NCBI GenBank assembly: GCA_947685225.1
Contig: CANTUV010000011.1
Span: forward strand, 65,460,501-65,524,500
Direction of reading: 5' to 3'
DNA: 64,000 nt
From: Garcia nutans
Taxonomy: Eukaryota; Streptophyta; Magnoliopsida; Malpighiales; Euphorbiaceae
The position numbers and the translations under genes were made by a program. Below the pieces are notes generated by a model. The model was not told where the DNA came from and ran no database searches. It was given only the letters and a program-made list of their open reading frames with translations. Shown piece after piece: positions 1-14,700 of the stretch; within the stretch, counting starts at the first letter, position 1, and every line of letters starts with the position of its first letter.

Positions 1-2340
1 ACTAATAATTAGGACACTAATCGTGCAAGCTGTTAAAGGTTAGGTTTCGAACAACGTCCGGTCTATGCTGGGCTCCACTCAACTTAAAAATTATTAAATT
101 TTTGTTTCTTTAATTTTTATATATTTCTTTCATTTCATTTTACCTTTATTTTTTTTTTCTGAAAATAAAGAATATTTATTGTCAAATAACAAATAAGAGG
201 AAATGTTAATGGATGTTATCTTGACACATTTTAAATAATAATAAATATTATATTTTTTTATTATAATTTAATTATTTTTTGTAATTTATGTAATTTTTTC
301 ATTTTAATTATCTTAAAAAAATTATAAATTTTAATAAAAATAAGACATATTCCAATAAATTCTCTCTTATTTATGATTGAAGTTCTGAGACAAATTCTCT
401 CTTTGCTTTAACAAACTCATTTTTTCTTTGTTTTCAATTCTAGATCTAAGGCTGTTAATGATTTTTTATTTTTGGTCAGTCATAATTCTAAATCTTTATT
501 CATTTTTCCCTGATTTCCTATAGTTTATCTTATTTTTTCATTTTTTTTCACCTTTTTTTTGTAATAGCAGCTTAATTTATCGTCATTTCGTTACATTTTT
601 TCTATTATCTTTTTGTGAACCTCTTTCTATAAAGTATATATATATTTTTTGAAGGATGGTTTTTTTTTATCTTCTTTAATGTAACTATATCTTGCTCTCT
701 ATTTTGGACAAAGATTTATGATTATCTCAATGTTCTTGAAATTTTGTTCAAAGAAGATTATAATATTCTCATATAATTTTTGTCAAACAAAATCATTGAA
801 TTTGAATATCAGTGTAATTTTTTTCATTGGCTTATCTTACTTGGTTTAAGTCGCTATTTTTTTCAGTTTAGGTCAAATTTTGCAGGAGATTTTTTTTTGG
901 TGCTTTAGACGTAATTTGGAGCTGCTTCTATTTTTTTTTTTTTGTCTCTTGGATGGTTTTCCAAACCATCTTTTTAAGTTGCCATCTAATGCTCTATTTT
1001 CTTTGTTTTATTGAATGAAGATTTGGTAAAAAAAAAAAAAACCTGTTAAGAGGACCCACAAATAAGTAATATATATTGATATGGACCCACAATTTCAAAA
1101 TACTTAATTACAATCAACTATATGGATTAGCTATGAATGGTTGAGATTTAATAGATTGAATCCTATGGTTAATATATGTTGCTAAAGTCATGTAGGTGCA
1201 GGGACTAGGGCTCTATCTCTTTACTAACTATTAGCATGTGCGAATTAACCTTTTTGCTTGGCCTCGGCTTGCCACCATACCCTGAAACAAGTTATAATCT
1301 AAACCAAAATAAAATTAAGATAGTAAAAAAAATTTTAAATAAATAAAATATCAAGGCATAACTTCTTTTTTTTTTTTCAAAGGTTTAAATTCCGGAAATA
1401 TATTTTGTGGGAGTTTAAATTTGTGATTTTTTTTTAGTGGGTTGGGTCGTTAGTCGGCTGGACCAACCCCAGCGGATTTTTATAAATAGTAAAATTATAT
1501 AATATATTTTGAAACCTTTTCATATTAATATTAAAATAAAATTCTTAGATCAACGCAATCAAGAATAATGAAAAAAATAAATGATGGAAATACAACATAT
1601 AATCTCTTAAATTTGGAGAGAAAATAGTATTAATTATTATCATATTAATTTACATAAAGTATCAAATTGAATCTCTTCTATATGTGAAGTTATTTGTAAA
1701 AATTGAAAAATAATTTTACCATCACAGCCAATCTGCGCATATAGCATTGTACACAAATTTGTTCCCAAATCATGACGTGTTACATCAAATTTCAAGCTCG
1801 ATAGTACTGAGCCACCCATTTAGAGCAAATGCATTAAATATATTTTAACAATTATATAATACTTAGCCCGTCCTAAATTAATATACTTTTTGTTTTATAA
1901 AAATTAAAATAATTGATTGTTTTATTATGAATATGAATCTATATGTTTATTTTATTTTATTTTTATTTTTAGTACAATATAGATTTATTTCATATTTTAA
2001 TAAGTAATATTAAATATTAATTTAATAAAGATTTAAATAAATTATAATTTAGGATAAATGAAATATAAAAATATGTATATTAACTAACCTATCTTATTAT
2101 ATATAGATATGAACACACTTAAATTCAAACTGTTATTATAGTATATTTATATATTTGAATAGAGTTTTCAAATAAATAGTTGTATAGGAAATAATTGAAT
2201 TGCATGATACTATGAAGAATCTTACATCACATGATGATGTGTTGATGATCTCTGACGATATCTTTAAACATAATTCCCTTTTTATTTTATTATAATAATT
2301 TAAATTAATCAACTTTAAGATTTGCACCATTATCTCAATA

Positions 2341-2363
2341 ATATATATATATATATATATATA
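2341..2363. repeat. (AT)n microsatellite
   Basis: Uninterrupted AT dinucleotide run of about 23 bases. A short open frame across it is only the translated repeat. Confidence 0.9.
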
Positions 2364-5300
2364 ACTCAACTAAGCTAAATAAAATTTTTATCCTAAATTA
2401 ACTGTATCTTACTATATAAATTATTATTTTTTTTCACTTGAAATAAGTATGGGCCACATCTTCAAAAAAAAAATAAAAAATATTAAAATTATACTAAAAT
2501 ACTTTTATTTAAATTAATTTAGATTTATCGTCACTTTTCTTGACTATATTATCTTAACTTATTACATACGAATCACCGTAAAATCTATATATAAATATAT
2601 AGAGACAAAGAGAGAGAGAGAGCTTTACAAAATTAGTGGCAGTCTAAAAAGCATATTATGTCGGGCACGTGGGACACGAGGGAATTTTTTTTTTTTACAA
2701 TGATATCATATTATATAATTATTTATTATATAATAATAAAAAATTAATTGATGTTAAATTTAATTTTAATTAATTAAAATATGATTCAAGAATCAAATAA
2801 TTATTTAATTAATGAAGGGTATATATACATCAGATGCTTTCTCCAGAATCATGATTTGCTGTTGTATTATTTTGACTCGTGTGTTTATTTCTCTTAATTG
2901 GTATAGCTGCACTGTTAATGGTTTAACTTTTTAACATTTAACATTTAACGATTAATAATTAAGTTATTTAATTTTTTTAAATATTAAATTAGTTATAAAA
3001 TTAAAAAATTATGTATAATTTAATTATTTTAGCATGTTATAAATCAAAAACTATTCTATTAAATAATATGTGTCAATAAAAAAATATTGTGATATTTACT
3101 TATATTAGAAAAAAGTATTATGATATTTATCCGTAACTAATTTGTAATTTGCTAAAATAATTAAATTGTATATACTTTTTTGATTTTACAATTGAATTGA
3201 TATTTTAAAAAGTTGATTAATTTAATTATTAAATATTAAAAAATTTAGACATCACTAGTATAATTTTTTTTTTTGCAATAGATCATTAAAATCATTATAT
3301 TGTTTTTGAGGGAAGAAATTACTGTCAGTAGTAACAAATTAAATTTTAAAGAAGATGATGATATTATGGAAATTATAAATAAAATAGGAGTTAATATCAC
3401 CAATTATTCCTAAATTTTACATTTGTAATATTAAAATCTTTAAAATTCAATTTGTTGTGATAAAATTCTCCAACATTCAATCTCTTTTCAATAAAATCAT
3501 TAACTTTTTTTTTTAGTATTAGATAGTGATGAAAAAAAGAGTTTCATCCTAATTCTTATATATTAAATTTTAAACCTTAAATTCTGAACTATCAATCTCT
3601 AAAAAACTTAAAATTATAAAATAATTTATTCTCAAATCACAAAGGAAAATCCTTATTTTAGAATCAAAATCACAATATTTCACCAACCTTATTTTTTCTC
3701 AAAATTATTCTCTGTTAAACTCTCTTTTTTTTTTACCATTCAGTTACCGAAAAATAAAGTAAAAAATTTTAGCTGTAAAAAATTAAATGTTAAGAGATTT
3801 TATCATAATGAATTAAAATTTAAGAATTTTAATAATATAAGTGATAAAATTGAGACTCGGTAGACCATTTTAACTCTATAAAAATTGAGTACTTTCACAT
3901 GGACATGGTACTTTTTGGGTTAATTATATTAACAGTTTTTTATTTTTTGCTTTTTTTCTATTAAAATTTTTAATTTTTATTTTATAAAAATAAAATCCTT
4001 AAATTTTCTATTTTGTTCAAATGAAATTCCTAAAACTATTTTATGTCAAATAATATATGATATAATAGTAAGAAATTGCCACATAACAAAAAATAATAAT
4101 AAAAAAAAATTATTTTCATCTTATTCATTCTTGAATTTTTCTTTCCGCTCCTGGATTTAGAGAATTAAGGAAAAAGATGTAATACAAAAAATATAATTTT
4201 AGACTTGTTATATATATGTATATGTAGTGATAATGATTGGTAAATAATTGCCTCTCATGAGCTAATAACTAAACAGCCAATCTTACAAAATAAACACTTA
4301 TGATCAGTCTATATACATGCATTAAATCTCTCACTTAAAATCACTCAATCTTACAAGATCTTAAATCTTAATAATTAAACAAGAAGAGCTACCGTGTATT
4401 TCTAGATAGGGAGACAAAACCCATTTGAAATTGAAAGCTTTCTTGCATAGAAAAGGCATCAATTTTGATTAAAAAAAAAAAAGGACATAATAATACTAAT
4501 GGTAACCTAATGACATGTAGTTGTCTATTTAAAGAACTGACAAGACCATCATTTCTTATGCAGCTACATCCTCTTTAATAAAATAATACTATTTTTCATT
4601 AACATAAAAAAAAATAACACAAAAATTAAAAAAATTTTACTTTTTTCATCTCTATTAACTTAAATATTCTTAAAAAAATATATATTTCAAATTAAATTTT
4701 TAAGGCAAAGATATAAATGATATTTTGTCTCATTTCACTCTCTAAAATTTATCTAAAATCACATATTTTTTATATAAAAGATACATCAAAAAAGAAAAAT
4801 TTTTCTATATTAATAAAATGGAGGAAGTATATATAAATATTTTCTATAATACCTCAATTTATAGAAGGAAATTATTTTTTTTTGAAAGGCAGATAGAAGG
4901 AAATTTATAGAAGGAAATTATGAATCTCAAACAAATTGAGATTTGTTTTGAGTAATTATTATTATATTTATATGGTGTGTCAAGTTGACAAAGTTTGTTT
5001 TGGCATAGGAAGGCCATATTAGATTGACGAGGTACGACAATTCGACAAATAGTTTGGAGTTGAAAAAAAAAATTATATATATATATAATAGGAATTTGAT
5101 TTGAATAATCTCTAATATATATTGATCTATTGATTATTGAAAAAAATTAAAGAGTAATACGAGTTATAAATTATGTTAATTAATTATTCTATTTTTAATA
5201 AATATAAATATTTAAATATCAGTATTAAATTTAAATTTTAAGATTTAAACTCTGAAAATTTTAAGAAATGGTCGTTTAATAATGTGAATAGAAGAAAGAT

Positions 5301-5569
5301 CTCTTCAGTTGAATAAATCTAGTAATATATTAATGTAAAATCCCATAAAAATTATAAATATTTTCCCAAATGGATATTTGTTTAATCTATAAAGAATAGT
5401 ATTTGTTTACAAAATAAATGCTTTACTACTTTCTTAGGCATTAATTGAAAATTAAAACAAGTCTTAAATTTAAATAAATTTGAAATTAACATAATTCAAA
5501 CTAATTTTAATATATTTGTAAATAAATTAAAGAAAACAAAATAATACTAATTGTTTGATTAATCGATAG

Positions 5570-6010
5570 TCCATTTTGATGGTCAAGAAGTGTATAGTGG
5601 TACTATTCCCTATTCACTGTACTCATAGGCTAAACCCGTTATTCTTTCAACGTCAAGATCGAGCTCTCTTAGAGATGATTTTTGGCATTGAACATCCAGA
5701 ATATGACCGAGCTCTCATCATTCGAAAGATGAATTACTGATATAACCGTAGTAAGATATTGACACTTTTTGAATATTCACCAACACACTCGGATCTTGTC
5801 TCATGCTCTTTAACTATAAATAGGGCTAAATTCTTATAAGTAAAGGATCTTTTTCCTAACTTTTCTAGCTCACTTGTCTGTACACAAATCGAACACTAAT
5901 CAAACACTGACTTAAATATCAGAATCTCTTTATTGAAGTTCTATCAATTCTCTTATCTTGCAAATATGAGAGCCACTAGTAAAATTCAAACCCAAAATCG
6001 AGCTAGAAAT
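5570..6010 (+). repeat. Possible solo-LTR remnant
   Basis: This is less AT-rich than its surroundings. It has a TATA-like CTATAAATAGGG near 5815, followed by a leader with repeated 'aatcgaacactaatcaaacactg'-type text, which resembles the U3/R/U5 layout of plant LTRs. I could not define TG...CA ends or a target duplication, so identity is tentative. Confidence 0.25.
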
Positions 6011-6082
6011 CCTTAAAAGTCAACCTCATCATCATATAGTAATATAAAAAATTTAATGTTCAATTTAAAATGTTAACATTAA

Positions 6083-7584
6083 GGGTGTCAAAATGAGTCA
6101 TGACACGTGAACACGAAACTCTAAATATATAAAATTAGCAGATTAATATTGAACTTATATAGATTAGTATTATAAAAAGGTCAATCTATTTTGACGATTT
6201 TAAACGGATCGTGTAGTGAGTTGACACGCAAATCCGCTACAATCTGTTTAACTAAAATAACATAATTTTATACAACTAAAAACTATATCATTTTATTATT
6301 ATTTACTATGAGAAAATAAAAATAAAAATAATATATTTATTATATTATTATTATATAATATATTATTATTTATAAATAATTTTTAATTTTTCTTATTAAA
6401 AATTTATTAATTTCATCTAATTACTAATTTATTAATTATTGAATTAATTTAAATTTAATTCTTTATGAATTTTAGAAATTATTTTTTAAATCAAATATTA
6501 CAAATTAAATAATTTTATGATTTAAATAATCTAATATTTTATATTAACTAACTTTTTTTAATTTAGAATTTAGAATAAAATTTATAAAAGAAAATAAAAT
6601 AGAAAAAATAAATAAAATTTTTAAAAAATTTATTATAAAATTTGTATTGACAATTATATATTATCTCCTTAATTTTTTTTCTTACAAAGTTTTAAAACTA
6701 AAGGTAAATATTGATCAATTTGGTTAATTAACTGATCCAACAGACCAATTAACTGAATCAATTTTTTTAAAATTTTTTAACTGAATTGATTAAATATTTA
6801 TTTTAATTAATTTTGTTAATTAACCAAATCAAATCGACCAGTTTATTTAATTAATCAAACCGATTAATTTTTTTAATTTTATAATAAAAATTTTATTTAG
6901 AATAAAAAATAAATATAATTAAATAACTAAATAAAATTTATTAAAAAAATAAAAAATAACTTTATTTTACAATAAAAGTTTATGTAAAAAAATTAATATA
7001 ATTAAAAAATTAAATAAAAATAATAACTATTTTTTTTAAAAAAAAATATGTTAATAGTTAACTGATCAAACCAAATCAATTAAATATTAACCAAATAAAA
7101 AATTAAATTTACTTAAAATTTACGGCCGATCCGAACAAATATATTTTATGATCAATTAACCAAAAAATTAATCAGTTAACTAAAATTTACCCAATTCAAT
7201 CTAAAACTAAAATATAATATATATTTACCATTTATTTAATATTAATTATATTATATATATATTTTATATATTTTTTAAAATTTTTTATTATATTTATATT
7301 TTAAAATTATTTTAATCTGATAAATTTTTAACTAATAAATTATTAAAAAATATAAATTATTATAAATTAAAAATATTACACGAATTAAACTAATTATATC
7401 ATATTATCTCATATATAATTCATTTAATTAAATATATTATATTTATTATACCCATATAATTTAATTTTCATATCATATTTATATCGACATGATTAATAAA
7501 TAAATTATATTTATATTAATTTTAATCGTATTATTAAAATAAATCAACACAACAAATATGATCCGTTAACTCATCGTGACACCC
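6083..7584. mobile_element. hAT-like terminal-inverted-repeat element (non-coding)
   Basis: The left end reads GGGTGTCAAAATGAGT. The right end, read on the other strand, is GGGTGTCACGATGAGT, giving a 16-base terminal inverted repeat with two mismatches. GGGTGTCA termini are common among plant hAT-type elements. The interior is AT-rich with no transposase frame, so it would be non-autonomous. I see no convincing 8-bp target duplication. A second element is nested inside. Confidence 0.55.
6703..7202. mobile_element. Nested 500-bp foldback-like insertion with 9-bp flanking repeats
   Basis: It is flanked exactly by the 9-base direct repeat AAAACTAAA (6694-6702 and 7203-7211). The interior carries GGTTAATTAACTGATC-type words in inverted orientation near both ends. 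A 9-bp target duplication is typical of Mutator-like elements. No coding frame is present. The inverted repeats are not perfectly terminal, so the class is uncertain. Confidence 0.4.
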
Positions 7585-8193
7585 CGTCTAACTACGTACT
7601 AAAATTCTATGTCAAAATTTTCACGTACAACTTACTGTTTCCCCAACAAAAATTATATTCACAATGCAGATAACAAATAATGGCTTTCCAAAAACAAATT
7701 TGACAGAATACGCAGACCACTACCAGTATTAGTATTGGCTAAAAGTACTTCTCTTTTTCTCAATTAAAAGAAAAGGAATGGAAAGCACCCACCATTTGTT
7801 TTCTCAAAATAAAAACATATAATATAATCTTTAGTCCTAGCAATGCAATTTTCTTTTAAGGAATAACACACAGGATGATACGCACACAGCAAACAATGAA
7901 TGATCACATCTCATATAATAAAATCATAGCAATTTTGCTGGCAATGCAAAGTTAGTCCCTCCACAAGGTGTAAAAAATAAAGAATTAGATAAGCATAAAT
8001 CAAATTATATTATTCAATATTTTGCACGTCATTCAGATATAAATACTATTCAGGAAAAGGCTTAGAAGAACTACATAATTCGTAGTTGAAATTCAATATA
8101 ATAAATTAATGAAATAAAACATAGTAAAAAAGATCCACTTTCAAAAGCATGTACACATCTGAAGCAGTGCTGACTACATATTGCACAAACTTT

Positions 8194-8232
8194 TACTATT
8201 ACTATTACTATTATTATTATTATTATTATTAC
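8194..8232. repeat. (ATT/ACT)n trinucleotide microsatellite
   Basis: A run of ACTATT units grades into pure ATT units, downstream of the HUB1 stop codon. Confidence 0.85.
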
Positions 8233-8785
8233 TAGTTTGTAAAACAAAGCATAAGCTGATATTTCTGAAAAATCTAACTACAACCTGTACAGCCAAAAAT
8301 TCAGTTAATGCTCCATTTCTTTTCAGTGGATGGAGAAAAAACTGACATCAAATACCAATGCGTGTGCCAAGATATTATAGAGGCTTAGAGCATCACTGCC
8401 ACCTCAATATAGGTTGCTCAACCTCCGATGCCTTGGGCGATAGCATTTCATCGATTCTGAGCATCTGCAAATAATAAATTGAAAGATTCCAGTGGCTCTA
8501 AGCAGTTGTACTAAGAAACAAGAATCGTAAATTCAGTGAAGTCAAGAAACTATGCAAAATCACAACCTAGACTCGATCTAAAATGTTTTGCACAGGATGA
8601 CAAGTAGACAGGAGGGCATGCTTATCCTGTCACCATTCTGCTATCGACAATAGTCAGTATAACATTAGCCATGAACTTGCAGGCGATCCATAGCTCATGC
8701 CTCTAATCCAAGCACAGAGCATTAGAGCCCTGAAATTGAGAATCGACTCTCATCAAACAAGCAGCAAATGACAAATCATCCCCTA

Positions 8786-11700
8786 TCAAATGTAAACAGG
8801 CCTGACATCATTAGAGCCAAAACTTGTGCCACATGCGGGACACTTGCGGTGACGACTTTCAATAATTCTCTGTACACAGAGATTGCAGAACAAGTGGAAG
8901 CACCTTGTAATGACAACCTGATGGGAAACAAGACAAGAAAATGTTACTACTAAGCAACATAAACGAGAGAAAATATTGTCAATTGAATAGCAGGCAAGTT
9001 AAATTTTATTAATTCCTCCAGATGACCATATTTACAAGTTTATTCACTTTTTCATTTGCATTACAAATAAATTTTTTCAGTTCGATCATTGTGGATATTG
9101 CAAACCTAACACCCAACCATTTAGAATGGAGCATGGGTCATGGATTTACCAAGAATGAAAAGCCCCAAAAAGAAATGTGGTAGAGAATAGGAATAGAGGG
9201 ATCAACATGATTTTTTTCCCAAAAAATGCAAAACTAAATCCAGAACATTTGATTGTTTAAAAATCTTCTTATAATCTTCTATGTTTGTGATAACTTTGTT
9301 TTGTGAGACTAGGATAGCATTGAGAAGCTGATCGTTAAATCTTATTTTATGTATGTAAACAGCACACTTTTCCATTCAGGGAGTCTTCATGCTTCCCCTT
9401 CTCTTCCATCCAAAATGCTGGATTGCAATTTTTGTTTATTTATGAAAGGTCACTGTAAAAGGACATGCATGGGTATCAACCTAAATGGTGGCATTATGCA
9501 TTTATTACATGTGCCCAACTAGAGCTGTAAGCCTTGCTGTTAGTGAAATTGTGTTAGGGAATACGATAAAACAAGAATGGATGATACCATTCATAATATC
9601 AGGCATAAAACAAACCTTTCCTTGAAAAAGAAAATAGAGAGTAAATAGAAAGTAAACATATTTCTAATTTACACTTGAGCTCCCTTTTCCAAACTAAAAT
9701 AATACCAGGAATTTTTGTAGCTATCTTACAAGAGTACAGACACAATCTTGACATGTTCCAATAGTCAGCATAACATAATACTATCAATGTGCGAAGACAT
9801 ATTTCACATCTCAATTAATGCAATCTAATGATTTAATGACCAATTCATAAAGTAGAGATGTGACACCAAGGCCATGAAGCAGGAAAAAATTACCTCTTTA
9901 GGTCTTTCAAGGCAGATTCTGCACTTCACGATATCCTTGTATTCTTTGAGTTCCTGCTGAAGCTTTTCTACAAGCGATGATCCCACAGTCTGCGCTCTAA
10001 GATATGAAAACTTTCTCCTCACTGCTTCTAACTCCTCTTCTTTTCTTCTTTTGTCAAACCTGATGAATAAATAATGCGCTGTGATAAATTCATGCCCGGC
10101 ATTTTGCACAAATTAGAAATGAAGAAAAGAAAAAATCTCCTTTACCTGTCCTTCTCCAGTTCTATCTGAAGTTCTAAAAGACCTGCTCGACTTCCTTCAA
10201 GTTTAGATTGTGAGTCCTCCAGTGACTCTCTTGCTTGATTAGATGATTTTCTCACATCTGATAATCGTTTTTGAGTATTTTCCAATGTAACAGAGTTTTG
10301 ACTCCTCTCTTCTGTAAGTTTATGAACCTGGTCAAAACAGATTTTTAACTGCACAACAGGTAATTCTCAGTCAATGCATATAAATTCTCTACCTATGTTA
10401 ATTCCACCTCAAAATAGTAACAAAAGAATACCTGATCTTCAATTCTTGCACATTTCACATTATAGAAATCAAGAGAAATATTAGCCTGCTGAATCTCCCT
10501 TTCCATGATTCTTTTGTCCATCAGTAGAGAGTCCCGCATCTGTCTTGCCCTCACACCCTCTAAGACAAGCTGAAACAGGGCCAGCAAGATCCACAAAATC
10601 AAACCAAAGTGCATATAATGCCACATTAGAAAAAAAATGCTTATGTGATATGAAATAAAAACATAGCAAAACCTGGAAAAGAACATGAACAAGTGTCTAT
10701 ACACACAAAAGGGAACAATAACTAATGGAATAAAGTTAGGCTGCTTTCATTATTACACCCTAATCATTCTACATAAAGATGAATTTATGCCAAGCAATTG
10801 ACAATTTCGTGCAAGTTCCGCAACCCATTTAACCTTTTAGACATTGTAATAAGAGAACAATATGATTTTTCTTTCAATTTGGACCTAAGATGATTGCAAC
10901 CAACCTGGCAAAATTATGAAAGTGAGGATAAAATTGTAAATGTGTGATGAGATAAGCTTTTATTTATTTATTTTGTATCATCAACCCTTTAAATTTATCC
11001 AAGACCATAAATGTTAATTTGTCTATTTCTTTTATTCTCACATCCATATAGAGCTACTAGATGGCCAAACCATCTAACACTAGCATTGGCTACACAATTT
11101 CAGGCCACCAACCTAAACACAAGGTAACTGAAACCATATACATTGCTAGGATATCTTTTTTTCCTTTAAAAAAAATAGTTTCCTTCAATAAATCCAATAA
11201 CATGTTAACGAGTGCTATACAATAAACAGAAACTGCTAAAACACATGTAATCACCATTTTAATGCAGAAAACTTAAGTCAGTCAGCAAGATCATATATCA
11301 AAATCTAGGAGACAATTCAGAGTTGCAAATGCTTAAAAAAACCCATCAACTCCATATGAATATAAATATGACACAAAGGAAAAAGGAAAAAAGAGCAAAA
11401 TGAAACTTAATGTCTCTAGACAAAATTTTTAGATGGGCCGTGAATAAGCCAATCACCTTGATGTTATAATCATCCCCCTCTGTGATTTGCTGCAACAGTT
11501 GATGATTTTGAGTTTGCATGTCATCATATGCCTGTCCAATTGTCTGAAGAGAAACCAGATCAACAACTTCCAAACAGTTCACATGGAAGAAAAGCCCATA
11601 ATAGTTGATAGTTAAACTTACCTCTATTTCAGATGAGTATGCCTCATTCTCTTCATTTTTGGATTTTAGAACACCAGAAAGTTTAGAAATATCCCTGAAA

Positions 11701-14700
11701 TAGTTGTATTTCAGGCGTCTCATACGATTAAAAAAAAGGAAGCTTTTCGTTCATATTCACGACAGTATTCAGAAAAGAAGTTCCAAATAAATTACATTCA
11801 CATGAATACTTAAAATCTAAGTCAGAGGATAACTGAATAAGAATTCATTTTCCCATAAAAAGCTAAATTCAAGGGTGTGTTTGGAATGGTTTTTGGTTTT
11901 AGCCCTTTTCTTTAGAGGGAAAAAAAAGTATTTGGTAATATCATTAAATTTTAGATTTTCCTGATTAAATAAAAATTGTTTCAGACTAAATATGTACTCC
12001 ATAAAATATGGTTTTAAAAGTTTTGGTTTTGAAAAGACATTGTATATCAATAGAACTCTTCTTTTTATATAAGATATTTTATATCAATAAAATTCTTCCT
12101 TTTTTACTGTAAAAATTAGTTTTTGACGTTAACTTCTTTAGAATTTTTTATTCCATTATTTTTTAATAATTATGATAAATGGTTTTTAAAAATATAAACA
12201 GATTTTTAAAAAGCATAAACCAAAAACTAAAAACAGTTTTTGGTTTTAAAAAAACAAAAAACAAAAAATCTACAACGAAAACAAACACACCTTTTGGAAG
12301 TTTCCAATTTCTGTCTCAGGTCAGCAATCTCAGCTTCTGCCGTGGCAAGTCTCTGCTGGGATATGGCTTCAGCTTCATTTGCTGTCTTAACTCGTAATTC
12401 TAAATTTTGCTCATCAAGAGAGGATTTCAAGCTTTGAACCAAAGCCCATGCCTTGTATTCTATATCCCTAGCCTCAAAAACATCCCTGCAGTTGAAGAAT
12501 TAAACTTTAAACCAACATAGGCCTTCAAATAATCAGAGCAAATCATGACAAGAAAATGGGCAAATGGACACAACATGCCAGTGACTGGAGGATTAAGTAT
12601 TTTATCCTAATGATAGGAGACAGGCTATTATCATTTATAGCTTGAAAGTTTAGAAAAAAAAATTATACACTTGCGAAAAGTTGAACTGCCACTTTACACG
12701 AAGCCCCATTGTTCAATCTATTTACTTTAAAGCATGAAACAAACAACAAAAGATCCATCAAAAGGCTGATTGAGTAGTATCTATATTTTGGCTGGACATG
12801 TCAAACATCAGTGCACTAAGATATATATAACTTAAGGATTTCACAAGGGAAAAAGGAGGGAAGCAGCTCTAACCTAGAATCGGTGGATTCACGTCTATAC
12901 ATGTCAAGAATCAGGTTTAACTCCAGATAACTTTCCTTCAGATCTTGGACCTGCAACCAAAGAAAAAAGGGGTAAATTCATAAACCAACCATCTGTAAGT
13001 TATATCCCTGAGAAGTAACACAGGACCAGCTATATTAAAAGAAAAGTTTCTAAAGAAATTCAAAGACTCTTGATTGAAATCTTTCCTTGTGCAATTGAAG
13101 AAATTAAAAGAATAAAAGCTTGATGCTTGATGAGGAATCCAGATCACTGGAACAAAAGTAACTCAACATTCTAATGAACTTTTTGATTTGAAGCAATGAC
13201 TGCACATCCTCCCATATAACTATATGGATGCAGAAAAAAATATTCATACCCACAAAAAATAGCTCACAACTTACAGGTGCAATACTAAACATGAATCAAG
13301 CTCAGTTCAATTTTGACATCTCATTCTAACCCCGTCTACAATTCTTACATGAAATCAGAAAGAAAGCTTTCCAGGCACAAAAGCAATTCAAGCAAATTGT
13401 TAATGATAAAATTCAAATAACAAGCAAGAGTGGATGCATGGCATACCACAGACTGCAACTTTTGTATCTCAGCAACCTGATTTTTAGATCTGGCAGATAA
13501 ATTTTCACTCTCTTTTACCTGCACCAGAAAACAAGCTTTAAGTCCTTGAATTGTAGAAAAAAAAAGATTAAATATGCCAACACACCATGATATACCCACC
13601 ATGCGATCAAGAACAGTAGAAAGAGACTGCACATCAGCCCGCAAAGAATGGATATCAGAAGCAGCCTCTTTGTAATTACTCAATTGGCGTTGCATATTGC
13701 TCATTTCTTCAGGAAATGCGGAAACCAAGGCTTTGAATTCGGCTATAATTTCTTTTCTCCCTAAAAAGCAACTCAACAAGGATTTATACACAGAACTGTA
13801 GGTAAGAAGGCAGCATTAACAACAATGTATTAAAGCATCCAGAATTTAGTTACCAGGTTCTCTAGATGCCTCTTCCAGCTTAGATTCAATCATATTTCTC
13901 TCATTTATTTGTCTCTGTATCTCTATACCTAAATCAGTCATTTTGGTCTCCAGAACCGCAGACGATCTTCGGAAAACATCAACAAAATCATTTTTCATGC
14001 TCAATTCCTTCTCCCTCCAGACAATGTTATCCCTCTCGATCTGTTATCCCAACGGAGATGTGTATGGTCAACATCAGAGCCATTTCTATGCATTGAAAAT
14101 GACAGTCTAAGGCAAAAATGAAACTACCGACCAGTTACAACCTGAAGTTTCTCATACAAGGTCTGATATTGTAGAACTTCTGATTTTGAGTTTGCTAGTT
14201 GATCTCTCACCGAAAGGTAGGCTTGTGAGGAAGAAATGCACTTTATATTCTTCAATGAGTTCTGTAAAGCCAAAAAAAAAACTGCACTTTATTTACTGTT
14301 ACAGAATAAGCAGGGATGTACATTTGAGACAATTATCTAAGAAAAACTAGGATCATGCTCAAACAAAGAAGTGGCATTGATAATCTCTTAAAAGAAACCT
14401 GAAAATAGGATAATTGCTGCAATATTTTTATCCTTTTGTCATGAAGACCTTTCAATTCCAGCAGTCGGGAAGATGTTTGATCCTGCAGAGCTCAAATTGA
14501 TTAATATATCTCTCCCAGGTCAAGTAAACGACAAAAGAAAGGGTGAAGGAAAAAGAACTTACTAGAAGCCCTTTAAGAGCAGACTCCATTTCTTGCAGAT
14601 TTTTTTGTTTATCTCTCGCCCTATCAATAGCTACAGGCTTGCTTCCAAGGTTTAAGACGGGGAAAAATGCCCCTCTTGTTACATCTCTTTCAGCTTTAAG

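Larger units (their letters stand above)
1..6082. other. AT-rich intergenic DNA, no gene seen
   Basis: Extremely AT-rich DNA with short poly-A/T runs and stops in every frame. No open frame shows a recognisable domain. It contains an (AT)n run and an LTR-like remnant, listed separately. I see no RNA gene. Confidence 0.7.

Noticed and set aside
2136..2369. 77-codon minus-strand frame
   Set aside because: It is built on the (AT)n repeat, is low complexity and has no homology signal.
8768..8953. 61-codon plus-strand frame
   Set aside because: It is the antisense of the HUB1 RING-coding last exon, whose minus-strand frame gives the zinc-finger motif.
12179..12437. Two overlapping plus-strand frames of 65-72 codons
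   Set aside because: They cover a MITE-like end and the antisense of HUB1 exon 13.
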